This document shows positions 48,744 through 55,442 of a stretch of 55,442 bases of DNA, one piece after another (within the stretch, counting starts at the first letter, position 1; each line of letters begins with the position of its first letter). This DNA comes from Candidatus Faecousia excrementipullorum. GTDB lineage: Bacteria; Bacillota; Clostridia; Oscillospirales; Oscillospiraceae. The stretch covers positions 1 to 55,442 of the forward strand of contig DVGG01000006.1 of NCBI GenBank assembly GCA_018712825.1, written 5' to 3'. The position numbers and the translations under genes are program-made. Under the pieces are notes generated by a model. It had not been told where the DNA came from. It saw nothing but the letters and a program-made list of their open reading frames with translations, and ran no database searches.

Positions 48744-50054
48744 TTATGCCTTTTTCCTGGTCAGAGCCATCAGCAGTAAGCTTAAAAGCCCCATCACAAG
48801 CCCAACGCTGACCCAGCCGAAGCTGAGGGAGTAGAAGGGAAGATAAGAAAGCAGGGTGCTGACAAACCCCAGAGGCACCTTGCAGGTTTCCAGGGCGTAC
48901 AGGACGCTCACAAGCCCCACACCCCCAATGACACAGGGATAGATGTAAGGATTTCTGGAAATCCACCGGTGGCACAGCCCCAAAAGAATCAGGGCAATGC
49001 ACATGGGGTAGATGGCCTCCAGCACCGGCACGGAAATGCTGAGAATGGTGTTTAAGCCCTGGTTGCAGACGAGGAAGGAGAAAATGGTGGTGACAATAAC
49101 CAGCGCCTTGTAGGACAGCTTGGGATACATTTCCGAAAAATACTCAGACAATGAGGTAATCAGTCCCACACAGGTGGTAAGGCAGGCCAGGGTGAAAATA
49201 GATGCCAGGAGAATGGCACCGGCCTCCCCAAAGAGTTGAGCCACTATGCACCGAAGGGTCCAGGCACCGTTGTCCTGCAGCGGATAAACCCCGGAGCTGC
49301 CGTAACCCATATAAGCCAGCATGATGTAAACCACCGCCAGAAGTCCTCCGGCCAGAGCACCGGTTTTCAGGGTGTAGGAAATAATGGAGCGGTTGCTGGA
49401 AATGCCGTAGCTGCGTAAGGTGGCGGCAATCACCACGCCGAAGTTCAGGGCGGCGATGGTATCCATGGTCAGATACCCCTCCCGGAATCCCGTGAGGAAG
49501 GGGGAATCGGCGTAAGCACCCTGGGCAGGCGCCGCCTGGTTTTTGCCGCCAATCAGAAAGGCGGCAAAGAGAACCACCATCAAAAGCAGCAGAATGGGGG
49601 TCAGAACGCTCCCCATCCGCTCTACCAGCTTGTTGGGATTCAGGGACAGCCAGGCCGCCAGAAGGAAGAAAATCAGGGAATACCCCAGCATAAACAGCTT
49701 GAGATTGCTGCCCTCCGGCAAATAGGGGGCAACCGCCATCTCAAAAGGCACGGAGGCGGCTCTGGGAATGGCCAGCCCGGGGCCGATGGAGAGAAAAATC
49801 AGCAGGGTAAAAATCGTGGTAAAAGTCTTGCCCACCCGGTCTGTGAGCTTGTTCAGCCCATCTGCCTGGGAGATGACCACCACCCCCAGCACCGGCAGCA
49901 CGACACCGGTGGCCAGGAAGCCAAGCAGGGCAGGGAGGGTCTGACTGCCGGCATTCTGCCCCAAAAAGGGAGGGAAAATCAGGTTTCCGGCGCCAAAAAA
50001 CATGGAAAACAGCATAAAGCTGATAAATAGTGTGTTTCGCTTATTCAGTTTCAT
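48744..50054 (-). CDS. brnQ: Branched-chain amino acid:cation symporter
   Basis: A 436-residue protein with twelve hydrophobic segments and the BrnQ (LIVCS family) opening LFISFMLFSMFFGAGNLIFPPFLG. Internal blocks such as GPGLAIPRAASVPFEMAV, GYLTMDTIAALNFGVVI and SEYFSEMYPKLSYK fit as well. It imports leucine, isoleucine and valine with Na+ or H+. It lies 17 bases after the NUDIX gene and probably shares its transcript. AAGGAGCG precedes the ATG. Confidence 0.95.
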   Translation of the reverse strand: MKLNKRNTLFISFMLFSMFFGAGNLIFPPFLGQNAGSQTLPALLGFLATGVVLPVLGVVVISQADGLNKLTDRVGKTFTTIFTLLIFLSIGPGLAIPRAASVPFEMAVAPYLPEGSNLKLFMLGYSLIFFLLAAWLSLNPNKLVERMGSVLTPILLLLMVVLFAAFLIGGKNQAAPAQGAYADSPFLTGFREGYLTMDTIAALNFGVVIAATLRSYGISSNRSIISYTLKTGALAGGLLAVVYIMLAYMGYGSSGVYPLQDNGAWTLRCIVAQLFGEAGAILLASIFTLACLTTCVGLITSLSEYFSEMYPKLSYKALVIVTTIFSFLVCNQGLNTILSISVPVLEAIYPMCIALILLGLCHRWISRNPYIYPCVIGGVGLVSVLYALETCKVPLGFVSTLLSYLPFYSLSFGWVSVGLVMGLLSLLLMALTRKKA

Positions 50055-50071
50055 AGGGAACGCTCCTTCTC

Positions 50072-50521
50072 TTATCTGATTTGGACGTCCCAGGCACCAT
50101 GGTGGGGAATGTATTGAAACTCCGTCAAGTCATCCCGGTCAAAAACAGAGAGCAGCTCCTGAAAATCCGCCACGGTTGGAAGCTCAGGAATTTGAGCGCG
50201 CCCCACCCAAACCATCTGCCCCTCGGCAGAGGAACGGAGCTGACCCTCAAAATCCTGCGTTTTGAACAGAAATACCAGATAGCGGCCCTGGTCAATGGGA
50301 AACTGCTTCAGGCCACAGAGCCTGGGGTGAAAAATCCTCAACCCGGTTTCTTCCTGCATTTCTCGAATGACCGCATCCACAATGGACTCTCCTGCTTCCA
50401 CGTGCCCCCCGGGAAGGGCGTACCCCTGCCAATCAGGCTTCACACGCTTTTGAAGAAGAACCTGGCTGCCCCTGTAAACCAGACACAGAACGGTCAATTC
50501 GACAGATTCCCTACGCTCCAC
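50072..50521 (-). CDS. NUDIX hydrolase
   Basis: A 149-residue NUDIX protein. The Nudix box GHVEAGESIVDAVIREMQEETGL holds the metal-binding Glu residues (motif GX5EX7REUXEEXGU). The style is that of small 8-oxo-dGTP diphosphatase-like members, but the nucleotide cannot be determined. I chose the GTG at 50521 because a good promoter (50559-50587) overlaps the more upstream ATG at 50572, whose transcript would lack it, and AGGTGG precedes the GTG. Confidence 0.8.
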   Translation of the reverse strand: MERRESVELTVLCLVYRGSQVLLQKRVKPDWQGYALPGGHVEAGESIVDAVIREMQEETGLRIFHPRLCGLKQFPIDQGRYLVFLFKTQDFEGQLRSSAEGQMVWVGRAQIPELPTVADFQELLSVFDRDDLTEFQYIPHHGAWDVQIR

Positions 50522-50558
50522 ACGAAACACCACCACCTGAAAAAGTGTAATTGCTGGG

Positions 50559-50587
50559 ATTGTAACATACATTAAAGCATTTGACAA
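50559..50587 (-). promoter_or_regulatory. Promoter of the NUDIX-brnQ unit
   Basis: On the minus strand TTGTCA (50582-50587), 17 bases, TACAAT (50559-50564). Its position decides the NUDIX start. Confidence 0.7.
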
Positions 50588-50650
50588 TACAAAAAAGAAA
50601 AAATGTTTTTCCATAGAGGAAAAATGTTTTTTGGACAGGTATGGGGACAG

Positions 50651-50677
50651 AAAAACCCGGCAGCCGAAGCTGCCGGG
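50651..50677 (-). terminator. Minus-strand terminator upstream of the NUDIX gene
   Basis: CCCGGCAGC/GCTGCCGGG with CGAA loop (50656-50677), followed on the minus strand by five Ts. It would stop any read-through from the tRNA pair. The stretch 50588-50778 otherwise holds only the GTGAATAGGGAATAGGG tract; I see no gene in it. Confidence 0.75.
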
Positions 50678-50778
50678 CGTGTGATGAAAATGGCAAGGAC
50701 AGTTATATTTTAGGCGCTCCATCTTTCCAACAACGATGCGAAGAAAGCAGGTAAGTGAATAGGGAATAGGGAAAAAGT

Positions 50779-50811
50779 AAGAATCCCGAACGCTGTTGCG
50801 TTCGGGATTCT

Positions 50812-50812
<1 letters not shown>
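50779..50812 (-). terminator. Terminator of the tRNA-Ile2/Met, tRNA-Trp unit
   Basis: AAGAATCCCGAACGC at 50779-50793 pairs with its complement at 50798-50812, ending at the CCA of tRNA-Trp; minus-strand T-rich sequence follows. Confidence 0.85.
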
Positions 50813-50887
<75 letters not shown>

Positions 50888-50922
50888 ATATGTATTTGAA
50901 AAGGTGAGGACCTTTGGAAAAC

Positions 50923-50999
50923 TGGTGGGCCCTCAGGGATTCGAACCCGGGACTATCCGGTTATGAGCCGGAGGCTCTGACCAACTGAGCTAAGGGCCC
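50923..50999 (-). tRNA. tRNA with CAT anticodon (Ile2 or elongator Met)
   Basis: A 77-base tRNA with encoded CCA. Acceptor GGGCCCT pairs with AGGGCCC, discriminator A. The stem CCGG/CCGG holds loop CTCATAA, anticodon CAT. The acceptor and D arm (CCCTTAGCTCAGTTGG) look more like lysidine-modified tRNA-Ile2 than elongator tRNA-Met, but I cannot settle this by eye. It precedes tRNA-Trp in the same transcript. Confidence 0.93.
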
Positions 51000-51032
51000 A
51001 TAGAATAACTGCCAAAGCGCTGTTACTTGGGT

Positions 51033-51061
51033 ATTATAGCATTGTATGGCAGTTCTGTCAA
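51033..51061 (-). promoter_or_regulatory. Promoter of the two-tRNA unit
   Basis: A consensus promoter on the minus strand: TTGACA (51056-51061), 17 bases, TATAAT (51033-51038). An inverted repeat AACTGCCA (51007-51014)/TGGCAGTT (51047-51054) flanks the -10. Confidence 0.85.
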
Positions 51062-51065
51062 GCAG

Positions 51066-51110
51066 AAAATCCCGGTATGGAAGGGGAAAATTCCTATACC
51101 GGGATATTTT
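51066..51110 (-). terminator. Terminator of the exonuclease gene
   Basis: A 14-base stem with one bulge (51069-51082 with 51091-51105); minus-strand ATTTTCTG follows. Confidence 0.75.
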
Positions 51111-51113
51111 GTC

Positions 51114-52097
51114 TTATTCGGGATTTTCAACCAAACGGCTGCGGCGGCGACGGCGGGAACCGGGGCGTTTTCCCTCCGGCTCAGCCTTTTCCACCCGCCG
51201 GGCGTAGGCCTGGGCTGCCTCTGAGGTGGCCTCATAGGTGAGACGGCTTACCCGCACCAGCCCTTCCGGCTGCTCCGACAGCCGCACCCGGATGAGGAAT
51301 TTCCCATGCTCCGGGCAGGTGGCCAGGTCCATATACCGATGACCCGGCTGGGCAAACCAACGGGAGCCCAGCATCTGCCGGCTGCAAACCGGGCACTTGT
51401 TTTCGCTGCCGGCCATGGCGGAGAGGGCAGCCCGCTTGTCCTTATAGTCGTAAAACACCTTCCGGCTGAGACAGCCCGGCAGCTCTGCCCCGTGGAAGCC
51501 CTCTACATGGCTTTGCAGGGCCTGGGTATATTCCCGGGTGCCCTTTTCCAAATCCAGCCTGGCGCAAATCAGGGCGGTGTGGTAGGCATCTCCCAAAGCG
51601 TCGTGGGCAGGGCGGGAGGCTTCGATGCCAAAGGCTTCCATGGCGGATTTCAGGGATTTCTGGGAGGTGGAGCCGTCGGTCTGGGCGTTGAAAATCATCT
51701 GGGCGTTGAACCAGCGGTTCACCCAGCTCTCATCCAGGCCGTAAAGCCGCAGATTCTCCCGGAGAATGGTAATATCGTCAAAACCCCAGGTGAGGAAGGT
51801 CACATCCTCGCCGCACCAGCTGCGGAACCGCTCCATGGCCTCCACCATGGGGAGCCCCTCTTCCCGGAGCTGGGCCTCCTTGATGCCGGTGAGCTTGCTG
51901 ACCCGGCGGTTCAGGCGGCGGTAATACTTGGGGCGGATCAGTACCTGAAATTCGTCTGCAACCTGCTGCTCCGGGGTAATCCGCACGGCACCAATCTGAA
52001 GAATTTCTCCCCGAATCTGTACCGGCAGCACCTTCCGGGCGGAGGGAGAGCCGGGCCAGGGCTGATTCCACTCCATATCCAAAACGATATAATCCAT
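51114..52097 (-). CDS. DEDDh-type 3'-5' exonuclease with zinc-ribbon-like C-terminus
   Basis: The 327-residue protein has the exonuclease fold at residues 1-180: VLDMEWNQ (first Asp and Glu), LTWGFDDITIL and PAHDALGDAYHT (His and last Asp), i.e. the DEDDh set. A C-terminal region has CPVCSRQMLG and a later CPEHG, which could bind zinc, then a very basic end (GKRPGSRRRRRSRL). It resembles KapD-type RNase T-like exonucleases. The basic tail suggests nucleic acid binding. Substrate is unknown. Confidence 0.85.
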   Translation of the reverse strand: MDYIVLDMEWNQPWPGSPSARKVLPVQIRGEILQIGAVRITPEQQVADEFQVLIRPKYYRRLNRRVSKLTGIKEAQLREEGLPMVEAMERFRSWCGEDVTFLTWGFDDITILRENLRLYGLDESWVNRWFNAQMIFNAQTDGSTSQKSLKSAMEAFGIEASRPAHDALGDAYHTALICARLDLEKGTREYTQALQSHVEGFHGAELPGCLSRKVFYDYKDKRAALSAMAGSENKCPVCSRQMLGSRWFAQPGHRYMDLATCPEHGKFLIRVRLSEQPEGLVRVSRLTYEATSEAAQAYARRVEKAEPEGKRPGSRRRRRSRLVENPE

Positions 52098-52129
52098 CTT
52101 TACAACCTCAGCTTTTCATACTGCTCATT

Positions 52130-52158
52130 ATCATATCATACATACCGGGACTTGTAAA
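52130..52158 (-). promoter_or_regulatory. Promoter of the exonuclease gene
   Basis: On the minus strand TTTACA (52153-52158), 17 bases, TATGAT (52130-52135). Confidence 0.55.
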
Positions 52159-52181
52159 CCCAAAGCTATGGCAGGTAAATC

Positions 52182-53324
52182 TTACCGGACGGCGGCAGCC
52201 ATCTGACTTTCCCGGTAGGCGGCACCGTCCTTGCACATCCGGTCCACAATCACCTGGGCGCTGTTGATGCAGAAGTCCTTTTGCAGAACCTCCGACATCT
52301 GCTGTCGCTTCCGGGGATCGGCGGCCAGCTGGACAGCCAGGGCTACTACTTCTTCCGGCTTGCTGCTGCCCAGGGCATAGCCCCGGGAGAGGAAATAGTC
52401 AAAATTTCTGGTTTCGCAGGCACCGATGGTATTGAGAAACACCATGGGCAGGGCTTTGTTGGCGGCTTCCGTGGAGCTGAGGCCGCCGGGCTTGGTGACA
52501 ATCAGATCGGCGGCGTCCATATATTCCGGAATGTTTTTGGTGTAACCCAAAACCCGGAGCCGGGGATTCTGAATCTGGGACATGGCGTGATACAGCTTCT
52601 GGTTGCTGCCGCAAACCGCCACCACCATGGCATCTTTGGGAAGCTTCTCTGCCAGGGCCCGGGCAACCCCTTCAATGGGGCCGCAGCCCATACTGCCGCA
52701 CATCAAAAGCACAACATTTCCGGCCTGGGGCAGCCCCAGCCGCTGGCGCACCAGGCTTTGGTCCTCCCTGTGATAAAAGGCCTGCCGCACAGGAATCCCG
52801 GTGGGAATCAGCTGGAGCCGGGAGTGCCCTGCCCGGATGAAAGCAGCTGCCTGGTCTTTGGAGGGGAGAAAGTAGTAGTCCACATCGCACTGCTCGCTGG
52901 TAGGCCAGCAGGTGTAGTCGGTGGTGAGCAGGTATGTAGGAATTTTCAGCCCCCAGCGCCGGCGAATTCTGGTCATCATCATGGCAGAGAAGGAGTGTAC
53001 ACACAAAATGGCGTCAAAATCCCCCTGCATGATGGCCTTGTAGAGCTTGGTGGTACCCAGGGAGAGAAATTCGTAAATGGGGCTGTATTCCTCCGGGTCC
53101 ATATCCTTTTCCATTCTCCGATAGGTAATGTCAAAGAGCTTACTGCAATAGCGATAAATGGTCACGTGTCCGCCGGCAATGAGCTTGGAGATTCCCTTGT
53201 TGAGATAAGCCAGCGTGTCCTCCATCTGGCAGTCCACACCCTGTTGGGCAAAGACTTCCATAAGGGCTTTGGCGGTGGAATTATGTCCTTCTCCGGTATT
53301 TGCGGAGAGAATTAAAATACGCAA
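52182..53324 (-). CDS. MGDG synthase/UgtP-like glycosyltransferase
   Basis: The 380-residue GT28-type enzyme begins ILILSANTGEGHNSTAKALME, the N-terminal signature of plant MGDG synthases and bacterial UgtP. It has the middle segment LLTTDYTCWPTSEQCDVDYYFLP and the nucleotide-sugar-binding C-terminal part VTKPGGLSSTEAANKALPMVF. It should transfer glucose or galactose to diacylglycerol, making glycolipid for membrane or lipoteichoic acid anchors. AGGAGG precedes the ATG. It is a single gene with its own promoter. Confidence 0.92.
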   Translation of the reverse strand: MRILILSANTGEGHNSTAKALMEVFAQQGVDCQMEDTLAYLNKGISKLIAGGHVTIYRYCSKLFDITYRRMEKDMDPEEYSPIYEFLSLGTTKLYKAIMQGDFDAILCVHSFSAMMMTRIRRRWGLKIPTYLLTTDYTCWPTSEQCDVDYYFLPSKDQAAAFIRAGHSRLQLIPTGIPVRQAFYHREDQSLVRQRLGLPQAGNVVLLMCGSMGCGPIEGVARALAEKLPKDAMVVAVCGSNQKLYHAMSQIQNPRLRVLGYTKNIPEYMDAADLIVTKPGGLSSTEAANKALPMVFLNTIGACETRNFDYFLSRGYALGSSKPEEVVALAVQLAADPRKRQQMSEVLQKDFCINSAQVIVDRMCKDGAAYRESQMAAAVR

Positions 53325-53343
53325 AAGGGCAACCTCCTGACTT

Positions 53344-53388
53344 TTCCCGATTTTTCTGTATTATACAGCATTTTTTCGGGAAATTCAA
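53344..53388 (-). promoter_or_regulatory. Promoter of glycosyltransferase gene inside nested palindromes
   Basis: On the minus strand TTGAAT (53383-53388), 17 bases, TATAAT (53360-53365). The -10 lies in the palindrome CTGTATTATACAG (53356-53368), which is itself framed by TTCCCGA (53344-53350) and TCGGGAA (53376-53382). Confidence 0.75.
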
Positions 53389-53465
53389 TAGGGGGGTGGA
53401 ATTTCCAACCCTAAACTGGCCTTTTAATCTAATGCAGAATTGGCACTTTTTTTATTGCCAGATAG

Positions 53466-53474
53466 TGCTATAAT
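53466..53474 (+). promoter_or_regulatory. Extended -10 promoter of the ECF S-component gene
   Basis: TGC directly before TATAAT (53469-53474), 31 bases before the start codon; the -35 is unclear. The leader is too short for a riboswitch. Confidence 0.6.
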
Positions 53475-53504
53475 GTGCCCATAAACCCAATGGGAGGGAT
53501 TGAA

Positions 53505-54281
53505 ATGAAAAACAGAAATTGGACAGTAACAGGGGTGGGTGCGGTTGCCCTCATTGGAGGCGTGTGCCTGGCTGTGATATACCAGGGCGCAGCGGTGGCA
53601 GCCGGGGCAGAACTTTCCTCCATGCTTCCCTTTGCTGCCGGACTGATTCTGGCACTGGTGGGCGTTGTCATGGTGTTCTCCGGTTTGGCGCCTGCCCATA
53701 AAAAGACCAGCGTGCACACTATGGCCATGGGAGCGCTGTTTGCGGCCCTGTGCTATGTGGGCTTCCAGTATTTCCGCATTGACATTCCTGTGGGAGATTC
53801 CTCCACGGCTTTCCACCTGGGCAACGTGTTCTGCGTTCTGGCGGCGCTGCTTCTGGGTGGCGTGTGGGGCGGCATGGCCGGCTCCGTGGGCATGACCATC
53901 GCAGATCTGATGATTCCTGTGTATGTGATTTCCGCACCCAAGACCTTTCTGCTGAAGCTGGGCATCGGCCTGGTCACCGGCCTGGTGGCCCACGGTGTAT
54001 TCAAGCTCAGCCGGGATAAGGAGCGGAAGATTCCCCTGGTGTGGGCAACGGCCCTGAGCTGCACTGCCGGCATGGCCTTCAATGTGGTCGCAGACCCGGT
54101 GGTAGGTTACTTCTATAAGATGTATATCCTGGGCGTACCGCAATCTGCAGCCCAGGTGTGGATGAACTTCAACTTCCTGACCACCGGTGTCAACGCAGTG
54201 GTGGCGATTGTGGTGTCCACGGTGCTTTACCTGGCCCTGCGCCCGGCTCTGAAGCGGGCAAACCTTCTGCCCCAGGTGTGA
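53505..54281 (+). CDS. ECF transporter S component (vitamin/substrate-binding membrane protein)
   Basis: The 258-residue protein has two N-terminal transmembrane segments (about 7-30 and 40-58) and then the six-helix S-component fold. Visible there are the TMAMGALFAALCYVGFQYF helix, a substrate-loop segment (IPVGDSSTAFHLGNVFCVLAALLLGG) and the GGMAGSVGMTIADLM helix. It would bind a vitamin or precursor and dock to the shared EcfAA'T module, which is not here. The ligand cannot be predicted. The ATG at 53505 follows GGGAGGGA. Confidence 0.85.
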   Translation: MKNRNWTVTGVGAVALIGGVCLAVIYQGAAVAAGAELSSMLPFAAGLILALVGVVMVFSGLAPAHKKTSVHTMAMGALFAALCYVGFQYFRIDIPVGDSSTAFHLGNVFCVLAALLLGGVWGGMAGSVGMTIADLMIPVYVISAPKTFLLKLGIGLVTGLVAHGVFKLSRDKERKIPLVWATALSCTAGMAFNVVADPVVGYFYKMYILGVPQSAAQVWMNFNFLTTGVNAVVAIVVSTVLYLALRPALKRANLLPQV

Positions 54282-54327
54282 GAACCGGATTCGACAGCGG
54301 TTTCCATAAAAAATCAAAAAATAGCTA

Positions 54328-54356
54328 TTGACTTTCCTGTAAGCCTGTGATAGAAT
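54328..54356 (+). promoter_or_regulatory. Promoter of tRNA-fMet and 5' leader hairpin
   Basis: TTGACT at 54328-54333, 17 bases, TAGAAT at 54351-54356. The next bases form GGGGCAATC/GATTGCCCC with a three-base loop (54360-54380), ending four bases before the tRNA, so the hairpin would be at the very 5' end of the precursor. Confidence 0.75.
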
Positions 54357-54384
54357 ATTGGGGCAATCAAGGATTGCCCCATAT

Positions 54385-54460
54385 CGCGGAGTAGAGCAGT
54401 TGGAAGCTCGTCGGGCTCATAACCCGGAGGTCGTAGGTTCGAGTCCTGCCTCCGCAACCA
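54385..54460 (+). tRNA. Initiator tRNA-fMet(CAT)
   Basis: A 76-base tRNA with encoded CCA. The first acceptor position is a C-A mismatch (CGCGGAG against CTCCGCA), and three G-C pairs stack next to the loop CTCATAA (GGG/CCC). Both are hallmarks of the initiator. Confidence 0.96.
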
Positions 54461-54462
54461 TA

Positions 54463-54500
54463 AAAAACCACCGTTTTCACCATGAAAACGGTGGTTTTTC
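54463..54500 (+). terminator. Terminator of tRNA-fMet
   Basis: AAAAACCACCGTTTTCA at 54463-54479 pairs with its complement at 54483-54499, ending in five Ts. Confidence 0.92.
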
Positions 54501-54770
54501 TAACTTTTAGAGCAATTTTCAAAAGCTCAAAAAACCAATCTGTGTTTATTTCTGTGTTTATTGCCAAAATGCGGTTTTTGAAAAACCGAGAAAACCGAAC
54601 TTTTTACATTATAAGTTTTCAAATAAATACCAAGTAGAATGACATTAATTTTTGCTTTCTTGTGACATAAGAGATATAATTCGTTACTTTTAATATTAAA
54701 GAAATACTAGAAATTACTTGTTATAAAATGAAAAGAATGTTACACTAATTAAAAAAGGAGCGAAATATAT
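54501..54770. other. AT-rich junction with tandem 12-base repeats after tRNA-fMet
   Basis: This stretch holds no gene. TCTGTGTTTATT occurs twice in tandem (54539-54562), as arm-type integrase sites often do. CGGTTTTT/AAAAACCG forms a hairpin at 54572-54588. After about 54590 the sequence is very AT-rich up to the gene at 54771. No second copy of the tRNA 3' end is seen inside the window. Confidence 0.5.
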
Positions 54771-55400
54771 ATGAGAAAGTATCAGACAGAATTTGGCATA
54801 AATGCATATCCAAATTATAAAAAAATAGTTTCACCTACTTATTTAGAGTATTTAGAGTCTCACGATTCTCATAAATATCATATTTACGGCATACTGCTTG
54901 CGCCTAAGTTTTTTATAAAGCCCGGTTCAATAGTTTTATATGAAGATCATTTTTCAATAACTTTATTTACTAATATTAACAAGGAATATAAAGAGTATCC
55001 GATAGATATACGGATTGATCCTAGTATAAATCACAATGATGTAGAAATTACTAGTACATATCCCCATAGTATTCTTTGTCTAAGGTTTAAAAATAGAGAC
55101 TGGGGTATATCTCATTTTGGTAGTAATTATATTGACTTAAATGCTACGGAATTGTTCAATCTATATGGAACAAGACATGTAGAGAGAATGAGATATAAGG
55201 TCTTGTACATTGGGCAAGCATACGGGCAACGTGGGGAACGAAGTGCAATAGAACGATTGTCTTCTCATAGCACGTTTCAAAAGATTTTGATAGATTGTCA
55301 AAGTCATTTCCCTGAATATGAAATTCAGATATTGCTATTGGAAATGAATTATAAATTGGATATAGGGATAGACGGACGAATTGCTAGGGCTAACGCGTAG
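54771..55400 (+). CDS. Uncharacterised AT-rich protein, weakly GIY-YIG-like C-terminal part
   Basis: A 209-residue protein encoded in sequence far richer in A and T than anything else in the window, with AAAAAAGGAG before the ATG. Residues 1-135 are not recognised and are rich in Tyr, Ile, Asn and His. Residues 142-180 read YKVLYIGQAYGQRGERSAIE, then RLSSHSTFQKI; the Y-I-G-Q, R and H spacing recalls the second half of a GIY-YIG nuclease core, without a clear G-I-Y strand. The C-terminus (GIDGRIARANA) ends abruptly, so it may be truncated. It looks horizontally acquired. Function is unknown. Confidence 0.65.
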   Translation: MRKYQTEFGINAYPNYKKIVSPTYLEYLESHDSHKYHIYGILLAPKFFIKPGSIVLYEDHFSITLFTNINKEYKEYPIDIRIDPSINHNDVEITSTYPHSILCLRFKNRDWGISHFGSNYIDLNATELFNLYGTRHVERMRYKVLYIGQAYGQRGERSAIERLSSHSTFQKILIDCQSHFPEYEIQILLLEMNYKLDIGIDGRIARANA

Positions 55401-55442
55401 CTTGGCTCAAAACGGTTCTTCTTAAACGTTCCCAACAACAGG

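Noticed and set aside
48610..49002. 130-codon minus-strand frame at the 3' end of brnQ
   Set aside because: It overlaps brnQ in another frame and crosses its terminator.
50055..50071. T-box or other riboswitch before brnQ
   Set aside because: Only 17 bases separate it from the NUDIX gene, so no leader structure is possible.
54367..54567. 66-codon minus-strand frame over tRNA-fMet
   Set aside because: It is the antisense of the tRNA and its terminator, another common false gene.

Overview
The window looks like a chromosomal segment of a GC-rich, Gram-positive gut anaerobe of the class Clostridia, probably Oscillospirales-like. Evidence: strong Shine-Dalgarno sites before nearly every gene, TTGACA/TATAAT promoters, a mannose-family PTS, ABC lipoprotein sugar uptake, the SCIFF ranthipeptide and its radical-SAM maturase, and a Wood-Ljungdahl (acetyl-CoA synthase) gene set. 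The species call is inference. Layout: 1-200 is the 3' end of a DUF3737 gene, followed by a PatB/MalY C-S lyase. 1595-13464 is a fructan/sucrose locus: a divergent LacI regulator faces two ABC permeases, a binding lipoprotein, an Ig/CBM-like lipoprotein, a GH32-like lipoprotein, a YesL protein, a cytoplasmic GH32 enzyme and a fructokinase. 13539-19132 holds mixed genes (PNPOx-like protein, GNAT, a truncated URO-D remnant next to an MFS permease, O-antigen ligase-like protein, patatin, Tag). 19167-25450 is a cell-wall sugar locus: an RpiR regulator faces murQ, a double GNAT, a PIG-L-like protein and a complete mannose-family PTS (IIB, IIC, IID, IIA). 25565-32647 carries PAP2, M28 peptidase, YebC, Nif3-like protein, TrmK, a DUF1858 protein, tRNA-Arg, a DMT permease with a histidine-rich tail and a HAD phosphatase. 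32791-35741 is scfA, scfB and an Orn/Lys/Arg decarboxylase-like gene, followed by tRNA-Ser. 36251-47150 has two small paralogous proteins around tRNA-Gly, then metF, cooC/acsF, acsD, an acsC-acsE gene fusion, acsB, a RACo/AcsV-type activator and a DUF3786 gene. No CODH (acsA/cooS) gene is in the window. 47250-54281 holds a membrane-anchored protein, an XRE/ImmA pair, brnQ, a NUDIX hydrolase, two tRNAs, an exonuclease, an MGDG-synthase-like glycosyltransferase and an ECF S-component. After initiator tRNA-fMet (54385-54460) the composition becomes strongly AT-rich, with one unrecognised gene, which suggests the edge of an acquired island. How the genes fit together: the fructan operon would take in and split fructans or sucrose and phosphorylate fructose. 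The murQ operon would take in and dissect N-acetylated wall sugars. The acs genes would make acetyl-CoA from methyl-tetrahydrofolate. The most unusual item is a structured repeat placed just after the terminators of tRNA-Arg and tRNA-Ser. Each copy has an outer stem that reproduces the 3' end of its own tRNA and encloses three hairpins, with compensatory base changes between the two loci. I do not recognise this element.
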